A DNA stretch of 32,684 nucleotides from Nostoc sp. LEGE 12450 (GTDB lineage: Bacteria; Cyanobacteriota; Cyanobacteriia; Cyanobacteriales; Nostocaceae), in assembly GCF_015206895.1 (NCBI RefSeq), contig NZ_JADEXU010000092.1, positions 1 to 32,684 on the forward strand, read 5' to 3'. Under the pieces are notes generated by a model. That model searched no databases. It worked only from the letters and a program-made list of their open reading frames with translations, and was not told the origin of the DNA. Shown in pieces: positions 1-7,473 of this stretch. Position 1 is the stretch's first letter, and every line of letters starts with the position of its first letter. Position numbers and translations under genes: made by a program.

Positions 1-22
1 CCATTCCCCATTCCCCATTCCC
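1..22. repeat. STRR-type tandem repeat (CATTCCCC units)
   Basis: About three tandem copies of CATTCCCC or CATTCCC lie at the window edge, just past the pgk stop codon. Short tandem heptamer/octamer runs like this (STRR) are typical between genes in heterocystous cyanobacteria. The run may continue outside the window. Confidence 0.7.
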
Positions 23-25
23 TAC

Positions 26-1228
26 TTACGCATCATCTAAAGCTGCAATTCCAGGCAATACTTTGCCTTCAAGTAACTCCAAGCTAGCGCCGCCGCCGGT
101 GGAAATGTGGCTCATTTGGTCTGCTAAACCAACCTTTTCCACAGCCGCTACTGAGTCGCCACCGCCAATGATGGTGGTTGTACCAGTTTTACCGATTTCA
201 GCGAGAGTATGAGCGATCGCTTCCGTACCTGCCGCAAACTTATCAAACTCAAATACACCCATTGGCCCGTTCCAAATTACCGTTTTGGTATCTGCAAGGG
301 CTTCTTGGAAAAATTTCACCGAGTCTGGCCCAATATCCAAACCCATCCAACCATCGGGGATGTTCTCAATGCTAACGGTTTGAGAATTCGCATCAGGGGC
401 AAAGTTATCTGCCAATACCACATCTGTGGGAAGCAATAAAGCAACACCCCGTTCCTTAGCCTTAGCTTCCAAAGATTTCGCTAGTTCCAGCTTGTCTTCT
501 TCTACCAACGACTTACCAACATTCAAACCACGGGCTTTATAGAAGGTGAAAATCATCCCACCGCCGATGATCAGCTTGTCGCACTTCTCCAACAGGGTTT
601 CAATTACGCCAATTTTGCTGGAAACTTTGGAACCGCCAATAATTGCCGCCAAAGGACGTTGGGGATTTTCAATGGCGTTTTGCAGATATTGCAATTCCTT
701 CTCAACCAAATATCCAGCCACAGAAGGACTGAGGAATTTCGTCACACCTTCAGTAGAAGCATGGGCGCGGTGTGCAGTACCAAAAGCATCATTTACATAA
801 AAATCAGCATTAGCTGCCAATTTTTTCGCAAATTCTGGGTCGTTTTTCTCTTCTTCTTTGTAAAAACGGACATTTTCGAGTAACAGCACTTGGCCATTTT
901 GCAACGCACCAACTTTAGCTGCAACTTCATCACCAATGGAATCATCAGTTTTAATGACTTCTTGCCCCAGTAACTCAGAGAGACGCTTGGCAACGGGAGT
1001 TAGGCGTAATTTGTCATCCACACCCTTGGGACGGCCAAAATGGCTGGCGAGAATGACCTTAGCTCCCTTCTGCGTCAAATCTTGGATGGTTGGTAGAGCG
1101 GCGCGAATGCGAGTATCGTCAGTAATATTGCCTTGATCATCCACAGGCACGTTAAAGTCAACCCGCACTAAGGCACGTTTCCCAGAGATATCAGCCGAAG
1201 ATAAACTTGCTAAACTTTTTTTGGACAC
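26..1228 (-). CDS. pgk: Phosphoglycerate kinase
   Basis: Cytosolic enzyme of glycolysis and the Calvin cycle. It interconverts 1,3-bisphosphoglycerate plus ADP with 3-phosphoglycerate plus ATP; in a cyanobacterium it also runs in the ATP-consuming direction during CO2 fixation. The 400-residue length is normal for bacterial PGK. The N-terminal substrate motif RVDFNVP is at residues 22-28, followed by the family blocks SHFGRPKG, ENVRFYKEEEK and NDAFGTAHRAHAS, and by the nucleotide-binding GGGDSVAAVEKVG close to the C-terminus. The start is GTG at 1228, with AGGAGA at about 1236-1241 upstream as ribosome binding site. It is transcribed divergently from the universal stress protein gene across an 80-bp gap. 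Nothing looks damaged. Confidence 0.98.
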   Translation of the reverse strand: MSKKSLASLSSADISGKRALVRVDFNVPVDDQGNITDDTRIRAALPTIQDLTQKGAKVILASHFGRPKGVDDKLRLTPVAKRLSELLGQEVIKTDDSIGDEVAAKVGALQNGQVLLLENVRFYKEEEKNDPEFAKKLAANADFYVNDAFGTAHRAHASTEGVTKFLSPSVAGYLVEKELQYLQNAIENPQRPLAAIIGGSKVSSKIGVIETLLEKCDKLIIGGGMIFTFYKARGLNVGKSLVEEDKLELAKSLEAKAKERGVALLLPTDVVLADNFAPDANSQTVSIENIPDGWMGLDIGPDSVKFFQEALADTKTVIWNGPMGVFEFDKFAAGTEAIAHTLAEIGKTGTTTIIGGGDSVAAVEKVGLADQMSHISTGGGASLELLEGKVLPGIAALDDA

Positions 1229-1308
1229 ACCAAACTCTCCTGATTGCCTTTTTGTTATTGTTTTGAAAGTAGAACCATCAAGATTTTACCGGAGTCAGGG
1301 GTACCCAA
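1229..1308. promoter_or_regulatory. Divergent promoter region between pgk and usp
   Basis: Only 80 bp separate the two divergent start codons, so both promoters must lie here or inside the opposite gene. AGGAGA serves pgk on the minus strand. AGGGG at 1297-1301, seven bases before the GTG at 1309, serves the stress protein gene. I cannot assign -10/-35 boxes with confidence. Confidence 0.45.
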
Positions 1309-1734
1309 GTGACAGAGATATTTAAGACAGTACTATTTCCTATCGATCAAAGTCGGGAAACGCGGGAAGCTGCTGATGTTGTTACCAACGTAGTCAAAAA
1401 ATACAGCAGTCGCTTGGTGCTGCTGTCTGTGGTAGAAGAACCGCCTCCAGATGCTCCAGATGTGCCTAGTGCAGATCCGATGGTTTCACCAGAAGTAGTT
1501 GCAAAACTGCTAGAAAATGCCCAATCTTTATTTTCTGGGCAAGGAATTCAATCCGAAATTCTGGAAAGGCAAGGTAAACCAGCTTTTACTATCTGCGATG
1601 TCGCTGATGAAATTGGGGCTGATTTAATTATTATGGGCTGCCGAGGGCTAGGCTTAACTGAAGAGGGAGCGGATGATAGTGTGACCACTCGCGTGATTAA
1701 CCTTTCCCCTTGCCCAGTACTGATTGTGCCTTAG
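1309..1734 (+). CDS. Universal stress protein (UspA family)
   Basis: Small cytosolic alpha/beta protein of the Usp family; members bind ATP or act as dimeric stress regulators. It has 141 residues, a usual single-domain length. The N-terminus (TVLFPIDQSRETREAADVV) is the beta1-alpha1 unit and the end (SPCPVLIVP) is the last strand. The family's ATP loop, G-x2-G-x9-G-(S/T), is only partly kept: G110 and G113 are present, but the third glycine is Asp123 followed by Ser124. Nucleotide binding may therefore be weak or absent (inference). The start is GTG at 1309 with AGGGG upstream. A palindromic repeat at 1775-1821 lies downstream and may end the transcript. Its specific stress role is unknown. 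Confidence 0.93.
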   Translation: MTEIFKTVLFPIDQSRETREAADVVTNVVKKYSSRLVLLSVVEEPPPDAPDVPSADPMVSPEVVAKLLENAQSLFSGQGIQSEILERQGKPAFTICDVADEIGADLIIMGCRGLGLTEEGADDSVTTRVINLSPCPVLIVP

Positions 1735-1774
1735 TAGTAGCTCAGTGTCTCCAGCAATTAATTATGTCTTATCC

Positions 1775-1821
1775 AAAACCCTTGTAGAGGCGTAGCAATG
1801 CTACATCTGTACAAGGGTTTT
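1775..1821. repeat. Palindromic hairpin repeat downstream of usp
   Basis: The ends AAAACCCTTGTA (1775-1786) and TACAAGGGTTTT (1810-1821) are exact inverse complements, and the centre folds again (GTAGC-AAT-GCTAC). The core resembles the element at 10545-10575 (TGTAGAG-CGT-GCAATGC), so this is probably a dispersed small repeat that could also act as a transcription terminator for usp. Confidence 0.7.
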
Positions 1822-1848
1822 CGGAAAAGTCTAATGACAAACAGAAAA

Positions 1849-1877
1849 TTCTGAGCGCCGGCTGGTGACGCTCAGAA
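1849..1877 (-). terminator. Rho-independent terminator of the GDYXXLXY gene
   Basis: On the minus strand a 9-bp stem, TTCTGAGCG / CGCTCAGAA, with an 11-base loop is followed by TTTT. It lies 45 bp after the stop codon of the minus-strand gene that ends at 1922, which is the right place and polarity for its terminator. Confidence 0.65.
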
Positions 1878-1921
1878 CTTTGGAAATAAACCTTCCATGT
1901 TTACATACTTTACCTAACAGC

Positions 1922-2632
1922 TTAAAAGCGATAGTTGCGATCGCGTACCCACATACTAACTGGAACCGCCTTACCCTGTGGATCTACCTTTGCCTTCACC
2001 ACAATGGGGGGTACTTGTCCTCTACGGGCGCGTTGGGTTCGCAAATCGTTGGTAATCTGTCGCCGTTGGTTTTCTGGGATGTAATAGGTTTCCAAGCCGT
2101 AGTTAACGGAACCATCTTGATAAACGCCTTTTAAGGCTACCTGATTGGCTCTTAGAGATGTTGGGCGATCGCTGCTGACTCGTAACGGTCTCCAAGCTCT
2201 AGGAACACCGTTGCCATTGGATAGTTGCTCTTGCAAAGTCACGTAGATATTGGTTCCTTCAGGCAATCTTCTGCCGCTTCCACGACCTTTACTGACTAAT
2301 GTTTGCCAACCAGGTAATCTCCTCAAATTTGCGGGACGGGATATGTTGTAATCTAGCGCTAAGGTATTACCATCTAGTACATTGTTTGGGTCTACAGGTA
2401 CGGTTTGCAAAATCACCGTTTTACCTGTCACATCTGTATAAACGGCTTGGGCTGGTACTGCCATAATTAACCCTGTTTGCAGCGCCAGGGGAGCTAGTAA
2501 CCGCCAAAAAGGTAAGGGCTTATTCGATTTTTGTTCAGTAGCAATCAAGTAATCCCGAAAAGTCACCTTACTGGAGAACTCGGCTTCGGGAGACAAGGTT
2601 TTATTTTTAGATTCAGAAGAACTATTAGTCAT
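1922..2632 (-). CDS. GDYXXLXY-type membrane-anchored protein
   Basis: Function unknown. It resembles the GDYXXLXY proteins, a family often found next to DUF2157 membrane proteins, as here. From the ATG at 2632 it has 236 residues: a polar N-terminus, one hydrophobic segment at about 43-65 (WRLLAPLALQTGLIMAVPAQAV), then an exported-looking domain. The family motif appears in degenerate form as GNTLALDY at residues 88-95, so the G, L and Y stay while D-Y becomes N-T. A TTG at 2671 in the same frame would add 13 residues, but AGGA sits just before the ATG, so I prefer the ATG. The DUF2157 gene lies upstream on the same strand, about 160 bp away, and co-transcription is plausible. A hairpin at 1849-1877 ends the unit. 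Confidence 0.72.
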   Translation of the reverse strand: MTNSSSESKNKTLSPEAEFSSKVTFRDYLIATEQKSNKPLPFWRLLAPLALQTGLIMAVPAQAVYTDVTGKTVILQTVPVDPNNVLDGNTLALDYNISRPANLRRLPGWQTLVSKGRGSGRRLPEGTNIYVTLQEQLSNGNGVPRAWRPLRVSSDRPTSLRANQVALKGVYQDGSVNYGLETYYIPENQRRQITNDLRTQRARRGQVPPIVVKAKVDPQGKAVPVSMWVRDRNYRF

Positions 2633-2795
2633 GAGCGTAGTCCTAAAAAGCAGAGGAATTGAGGAGGTCAAAAGTAACGAGATTAGGACTAACGCAGAGA
2701 AACTTTAAAAATTTTGACGCACAGAGATGTTGATGATGGGGAGATTTCTGAATTCTGTTAGCGTTGCGGGGCGTTTAGCCCATTCTGAATTTGTA

Positions 2796-4214
2796 CTACT
2801 TTTTACTTGCAGAGCTACCACCAGGTAAACGGCGTTCAAACCAGAGTCCAGCGCTAATTAAAGCAGAACCGCACAGGATAAAGACTAGAGACTTGAAAAG
2901 TAAGTCGGTGTCGTACTCTTGCACGCGACTGATAATTTGCAGTGTTACTAACAACATACCGCCCCAAAAGGAACTTCTATTGCTTAATTTCAATCCTTCT
3001 TGAATTAGTCCCCAGGCTAATGTTGCTAGAAGTACATTGAAAATAAAAACACCAAGTTCATCAATCCGACTGATAGTTTGATGCCAAAAAGGTACTATGG
3101 CAATAAAGGCAAGAAAAGTACCAATAACAGCAGTTGTGAAAATCACTTCGCGGCGCGGAGGATTATTTCTTTGACGCAGTAGAAATAACCATTGCAATAC
3201 CGCCAAGCCACTGAGAATCCCCAAATCGATGATCGGCAGAGACTGGAACAAGTTAGTCAAGTTCGTTGGCTGATTATAACCATAATTTGCAGATTCCCAA
3301 ACCCAACGAAAAGACAAAACGTAAAACACTCCACCAAAGCTAACCAACGCCAAATTACGTGCCAGAGATTGAAACAACCTGTAATTTATGGTTGGAAACA
3401 GCAGATCATCATAACTCCAGAATAATGCAGGTGGGAGTGCAAAAGCAAAAGATGCCACCCAAGGCGCTATATCAGCATAATTTAGCAGTGGCAGAGGATT
3501 AAGGTTAGCTTGTAAGGAACTAGCGAAAACAAAGGCTGCTAGACCAAAAATCCAACGTGATCGGCAGAAGTAGGCTAAAGGGACAAAAACCAGCCATGCC
3601 AACAAAGGCAAATGCTGCACCACTAACCGCGACCAAGTTAACTCTCCTGTTGCGTACCATAAGTCTTCTAATCCCGTCCAATACCCGATTTCCACGAGGA
3701 TAATTGACAGAATTCCTAAAGAATTTATGGACAAACTGAAGGCCATCACCACAACACCCAATCCCCAGGCGAGAAAAAGTTGGGAAGTTGAACCGGCGAT
3801 ATTGAACATCTGGGCCATCAGCAGTATATTTGCGCCGAAAATGAAGGCGCTTAAAATGAGCAATCCTTCTCCCAGTAAGCGTTTACTTTTTTGCGGCTTC
3901 TTCCCTTCAGGTGTTATCCAATTGTAAAAACCGGTAATCGCGATCGCAAAAAACAAACTCATCATGAGAATAAATTTGACTTCCCGCGAACCTCCTTGCC
4001 AGTTTCCTGATACAAAGGTAATTATGCCTAAGCACAGAAGGATGCTGCCTACAGCGATCGCGATCGCTTTATTGCGATCGCGTACAGCAGCTTCCAGGTT
4101 TTTAAATTGATAACGTTCTGCTATTTGCTCATACAGCGAAGAACTAATTAATCCTTCATCCCTCCATAGTTGTGCTTCTTTGCGTAACTTTTGCGGAAAA
4201 CTATCTAAGAACAT
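2796..4214 (-). CDS. DUF2157 polytopic membrane protein
   Basis: Integral membrane protein of unknown function, 472 residues. The soluble N-terminus carries the pattern typical of DUF2157 (QLWRDEGLISSSLYEQIAERY, around residues 15-35). About a dozen hydrophobic helices follow, starting near residue 50 (AIAIAVGSILLCLGIITFVSG). The C-terminus ends in a short positively charged tail. The start is ATG at 4214, with GGAGAAGG about 5-12 bases upstream. DUF2157 is often encoded with DUF4401 and GDYXXLXY proteins; here the GDYXXLXY partner follows but I see no separate DUF4401 gene. The membrane topology and family call are firm, but no activity can be given. Confidence 0.85.
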   Translation of the reverse strand: MFLDSFPQKLRKEAQLWRDEGLISSSLYEQIAERYQFKNLEAAVRDRNKAIAIAVGSILLCLGIITFVSGNWQGGSREVKFILMMSLFFAIAITGFYNWITPEGKKPQKSKRLLGEGLLILSAFIFGANILLMAQMFNIAGSTSQLFLAWGLGVVVMAFSLSINSLGILSIILVEIGYWTGLEDLWYATGELTWSRLVVQHLPLLAWLVFVPLAYFCRSRWIFGLAAFVFASSLQANLNPLPLLNYADIAPWVASFAFALPPALFWSYDDLLFPTINYRLFQSLARNLALVSFGGVFYVLSFRWVWESANYGYNQPTNLTNLFQSLPIIDLGILSGLAVLQWLFLLRQRNNPPRREVIFTTAVIGTFLAFIAIVPFWHQTISRIDELGVFIFNVLLATLAWGLIQEGLKLSNRSSFWGGMLLVTLQIISRVQEYDTDLLFKSLVFILCGSALISAGLWFERRLPGGSSASKK

Positions 4215-4442
4215 GACCTTCTCCGGTGCAGTGGGGTAGCTTGGCCATTGCGTTCTGAATGGCGGTCATTATATTTTGAGTATGAAGCCAAAAGGCTTGA
4301 TTACATTGTTCTTGTGTAACAGTTTGATTTGGATTTTGATACAACCTAATTCGTAATTAAGAAGCGTCATCTTTCATATTGATTTCCACACAATTGCATC
4401 TCTACTCTGATTTCTGAAAAATTTTATTATTTATATATCCAG

Positions 4443-5414
4443 ATGGAAAAACCTTCTAATTTATTACTTAAAGTCTCACGGCGTTTGTTCGCTAATCTAG
4501 ATGAGCAAGAAAAATTTATTGAGGCTTTAATGAATCCTCAGCCTTTTTCATCCAGTATTCTTTGGTGTAAAGAGAAACCAGATATTTCGCCTTTAGCAGT
4601 GGAAACACCAATCTATTGGCAACCACAATTTACTGACCGTTTATCCTTGGGAGAAAAGCCCGGTCAGCATCCCTTGCATCAACAAGGATATTTCTATTGT
4701 TTAGATTTCTCTTCGATATTTGCAGCTACTACTTTGTTAGCAATTCCTCAGTCAGTGCGTTTAGTTTTTGATATGTGTGCTGCACCAGGAGGTAAAAGTA
4801 TCTTTGCTTGGAAAGCTTTGCAACCTGAATTACTCATCAGTAATGAAGTCATTGGTAAACGTCTAGGAATGCTAATTTCTAATTTGAAGCGTTGCCAGAT
4901 TAGTCCTAGTGCAGTAGTTAATAGAGATTCGAGTATATTTGCCGAAATGTTTTCCTATTTTAGCAACCTAGTAATAGTAGATGCTCCTTGCACTGGGCAA
5001 TCTTTACTGGCTAAAGGTGAAAAAGCACCCGGATGTTTTCACCCAACTGCTATTAACAAGAGCGCAAATCGGCAAAAGCGGATTATAGCTAACTCTGCTA
5101 AACTTGTTTCACCACAAGGCTATTTAGCTTATATGACTTGTACATATTCACCCGAAGAAAATGAGCAAGTTTGCGAATGGTTTTTGGAACGCTTTCCCCA
5201 GTTTCAGGCGATAGAAATTAGTAATTTAACTAAATATCAGTCGCATTTAACTACAATACCTTGTTATCGGATGTTTCCTCAAGATAGGTTAGGTGCTGGT
5301 GCGTTTACAGTTCTATTTAAAAATACTAATGAAAATGAAGATGAGCAGAAAGAAGTAGATTTAAATGCAATATCTTCGCTGTATATCTACCAGAATACGA
5401 AAAAGTCAAGTTAA
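4443..5414 (+). CDS. RsmB/NSUN-family RNA m5C methyltransferase
   Basis: Predicted S-adenosylmethionine-dependent methyltransferase that makes 5-methylcytosine in rRNA or tRNA. It has 323 residues. AdoMet motif I is FDMCAAPGGKS. Motif IV is DAPCTG, with Cys183 as the release cysteine. Motif VI is MTCTYSPEENE, with Cys233 in the position of the catalytic nucleophile. Both cysteines are present, so it should be active. It lacks the N-terminal NusB-like RNA-binding domain of E. coli RsmB and is closer in size to RsmF- or NSUN-like cores; the actual target base cannot be told. The C-terminal 35 residues are Glu/Asn-rich and look disordered. I see no clear ribosome binding site before the ATG. It stands alone, with non-coding flanks on both sides. 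Confidence 0.88.
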   Translation: MEKPSNLLLKVSRRLFANLDEQEKFIEALMNPQPFSSSILWCKEKPDISPLAVETPIYWQPQFTDRLSLGEKPGQHPLHQQGYFYCLDFSSIFAATTLLAIPQSVRLVFDMCAAPGGKSIFAWKALQPELLISNEVIGKRLGMLISNLKRCQISPSAVVNRDSSIFAEMFSYFSNLVIVDAPCTGQSLLAKGEKAPGCFHPTAINKSANRQKRIIANSAKLVSPQGYLAYMTCTYSPEENEQVCEWFLERFPQFQAIEISNLTKYQSHLTTIPCYRMFPQDRLGAGAFTVLFKNTNENEDEQKEVDLNAISSLYIYQNTKKSS

Positions 5415-5996
5415 TTACATTGATGGTATATCTTCTGGCATTAAACTAAAAGATGTGATGTTTATAAGAGGGCTACATTTGTCAATCAGCCATCGGGAGT
5501 ACACTTTTTAAGTGAGTTGACTTTATATTAAAACCATAGATATTGCAATTCTTATATAGATGCAAAACGTGGTGTATACACAATATTTTTCATCTAGCTC
5601 AACTTCAACCCAACCCTTTAAAAACTTCATAATCTCCTTCTCAGCTCTAACTGCAAATGCAACTAGAAGGCTCCGCCTCTGGTCTAAGCGGCAGAGTGTA
5701 AATTAAGTGTGCATGAATAATTGAAGGTTTGTAATCAGGGCTAAAGCCGCTTACTAAGAGCCAATTTACTTGATTTTATATTCCTTAACATAGCCTTAAC
5801 ATAGTTTGATGTATTCTTGCCCACAAACAAGATGACGAGATTAATAAAAAACTTTCAATAATTAACTCTTATGAATAATAAAATTTTTTTAACCTCATCC
5901 TAACCTAAATTTAACCAAAACTTATCCGGTATCAGCGTTAGACTTTTTGAAATAACCACTATACAAAAAAGCTAAACCGTACAGGATGCAAATTAT
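5415..5996. other. Intergenic region with short repeat fragments
   Basis: This 580-bp AT-rich gap has no convincing ORF on either strand. It contains a GC-richer patch at about 5665-5755 (GAAGGCTCCGCCTCTGG and GGCTAAAGCCGC) of the kind scattered in Nostoc genomes. The last 100 bp must hold the Nudix gene promoter; AGGA at 5983-5986 is its likely ribosome binding site. Confidence 0.5.
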
Positions 5997-6446
5997 ATGA
6001 GTAGAAAAGTTAGCAAAGTGTTTAAACAGTCTGGGGTGATTCCTTATAGAGTGAACAATGGCAAAGTTGAAATCTTGCTAATCACAACCCGTAACTTTCA
6101 ACACTGGGTGATTCCAAAAGGAGATATTCCTGATGGCATGAGTCCACCCGCTTCAGCAGCCAAAGAAGCTTGGGAAGAAGCAGGGGTAATTGGGCAGGTA
6201 GACACCAATGAACTGGGCACTTACAAGTACCGCAAAGGAGGCAAAAGTTATCGTGTCAAGATGTATTTGTTACCAGTTGAGATGCTAAGTGAAGATTATC
6301 CAGAAGCAAGTAAAAGAAAACGGCAGTGGGTAGAAGTGACTACGGCTATCAGGTGGGTTAAGTTTAGTTCACTCAAACGAATTCTTAAAGGTTTTTTCCA
6401 GGTTAAATCTCACTTTTGTGCATTTCAAGATACTAGTCATATATAG
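5997..6446 (+). CDS. Nudix hydrolase
   Basis: Hydrolase of the Nudix fold, expected to cleave nucleoside-diphosphate-linked or polyphosphate substrates in the cytosol; the substrate is unknown. It has 149 residues. The Nudix box starts at G42 and has the metal-binding core KEAWEEAGV with Glu57, Glu60 and Glu61 intact. The first glutamate of the consensus (G-x5-E) is Met48 and the Arg is Lys56. The WVIPKG strand before the box resembles the diphosphoinositol-polyphosphate-like subgroup that is common in cyanobacteria and proteobacteria, but that is only a resemblance. AGGA at 5983-5986 lies ten bases before the ATG. The last 15 residues (FHFCAFQDTSHI-like tail) look less conserved than the rest. 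Confidence 0.88.
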   Translation: MSRKVSKVFKQSGVIPYRVNNGKVEILLITTRNFQHWVIPKGDIPDGMSPPASAAKEAWEEAGVIGQVDTNELGTYKYRKGGKSYRVKMYLLPVEMLSEDYPEASKRKRQWVEVTTAIRWVKFSSLKRILKGFFQVKSHFCAFQDTSHI

Positions 6447-6631
6447 AAATAGCTAGAATAAAAGTATAATTAAAACATTTAGTTGGACTGGTTCATAGTG
6501 AGCAATTCATCATTCATAGCAAGTTTTACTAGAAAAAATTCCTTACCCTCCGGGTGACGCTCGAAGGCTCGCTAACGTTAGTCGCTCATGGGGAAACCCC
6601 CTTCTCTACGAAACGCTTTGCTTTGCGTTCG

Positions 6632-6682
6632 CGGTCTTCTCCCAAAGGAAAGGCGCTAGCCTCTCCCTTTGGGAGAAGACCG
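6632..6682. repeat. Long palindromic repeat
   Basis: The arms at 6632-6650 and 6664-6682 (CGGTCTTCTCCCAAAGG... / ...CCTTTGGGAGAAGACCG) pair over 19 bp with one mismatch. The connecting 13 bases, AGGCGCTAGCCTC, are themselves nearly palindromic. It belongs to a GC-rich patch unlike the flanks and looks like a dispersed cyanobacterial repeat rather than a terminator, because no T-run follows. Confidence 0.7.
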
Positions 6683-6727
6683 GGCTAACTCACTACAAAC
6701 TTTAATTTATTTACGCCTAACTACTTA

Positions 6728-6762
6728 TTGAAAAGCCCTCGAAGCAAAGTGAGGGACTTTCA
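6728..6762. repeat. Imperfect hairpin
   Basis: TTGAAAAGCCCTC at 6728-6740 pairs with GAGGGACTTTCAA at 6750-6762 with two mismatches. It might fold in RNA, but it is about 300 bp past the Nudix stop and has no T-run, so a terminator role is uncertain. Confidence 0.4.
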
Positions 6763-6894
6763 ATCAGTAGCTAAATATTTAAAACAACTGGAATTGCTAA
6801 TCAAAATAATTAAATATTAGATGTAAGGCATCACCTATCTTTACATCAATTCTATGGTGAGTATGGGTCTATTTATTGAGTAAGCTGATCCATT

Positions 6895-7323
6895 CTAAAT
6901 CCACCTCGAAAAGTAAGTGTCTTTGGAGCGAATAACTTTAATCCCCTGCAAAGGTCGATCTTTTGCATCCAGTAGTGCCAATCTCGGATAACCGTAGAGG
7001 GTGCAAGGGGATGAGGCGTTATTGGTGAAGGCATAGGTGAGGGCAACATTCCCAACGCCAGCATCTTCAGAGACTCGGCGCACCGACAATTGGCTAGTTT
7101 CACAGCGCGTCGGATTCGTAGCAATAGTGGGTTGAGGGGTAGAACTTTCTGTAGTTTTTGCAGTGGGTGTAGGTGTCGAGGTCAACACAGTTGCTTTCGT
7201 CGGCTGTTCAGTGATTGCTGGTAAGGCTTGTGGCTGTTTTGTAACAGAGGGAGAACTGACACAGCCTGTTGTCACCGCAATCAGGAGTAACAACATACTG
7301 CTTTCCATAATTAGAATTCGCAT
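6895..7323 (-). CDS. Putative lipoprotein with truncated DUF4232 domain
   Basis: Exported lipoprotein candidate of unknown function, 142 residues. The N-terminus MRILIMESSMLLLLIAVTTGC is a signal peptide with Cys21 as likely lipid site (TTGC is close to a lipobox). Residues 25-70 are a Thr/Pro/Ser-rich linker. A DUF4232-like domain starts at CETSQLSVRR and includes TNNASSPCTLYGYPRLALLDAKDRPL. DUF4232 domains normally continue for some 50 more residues with a late beta-strand and a PG-containing turn, but this one stops at YFSRWI. I found no continuation in any frame just downstream, so the gene is probably shortened by a deletion or frameshift and may be a pseudogene. The gene stands alone on the minus strand. 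Confidence 0.6.
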   Translation of the reverse strand: MRILIMESSMLLLLIAVTTGCVSSPSVTKQPQALPAITEQPTKATVLTSTPTPTAKTTESSTPQPTIATNPTRCETSQLSVRRVSEDAGVGNVALTYAFTNNASSPCTLYGYPRLALLDAKDRPLQGIKVIRSKDTYFSRWI

Positions 7324-7473
7324 ATCTCTTTTTTGTAGTGAACTACTTACACTGATGCTTTACATATAGTGTAAGTTTCCCATTTCACAAGGGATTGCTT
7401 TGTTGGAGGTTTGGTCTTAACATCCCCTTTCTTGGCGAACTTCTCCGTTCTACAAGCTAAGTATTTAACCAAA

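Larger units (their letters stand above)
6447..6894. other. Intergenic region rich in hairpins
   Basis: This gap of about 450 bp has no credible gene. From about 6541 to 6690 it turns GC-rich and repetitive (ACGCTCGAAGGCTCGC, GCTTTGCTTTGCG) and ends in a long hairpin at 6632-6682. A second imperfect hairpin lies at 6728-6762. The remainder is AT-rich with no recognisable signal. Confidence 0.5.

Noticed and set aside
1..22. CATTCCCC run as a CRISPR array
   Set aside because: Direct tandem repeats of 7-8 bp with no spacers; it is an STRR run.
1865..2134. Plus-strand open frame antisense to the GDYXXLXY gene
   Set aside because: It lies inside the minus-strand gene, has no ribosome binding site and no recognisable domain; the antisense gene explains it.
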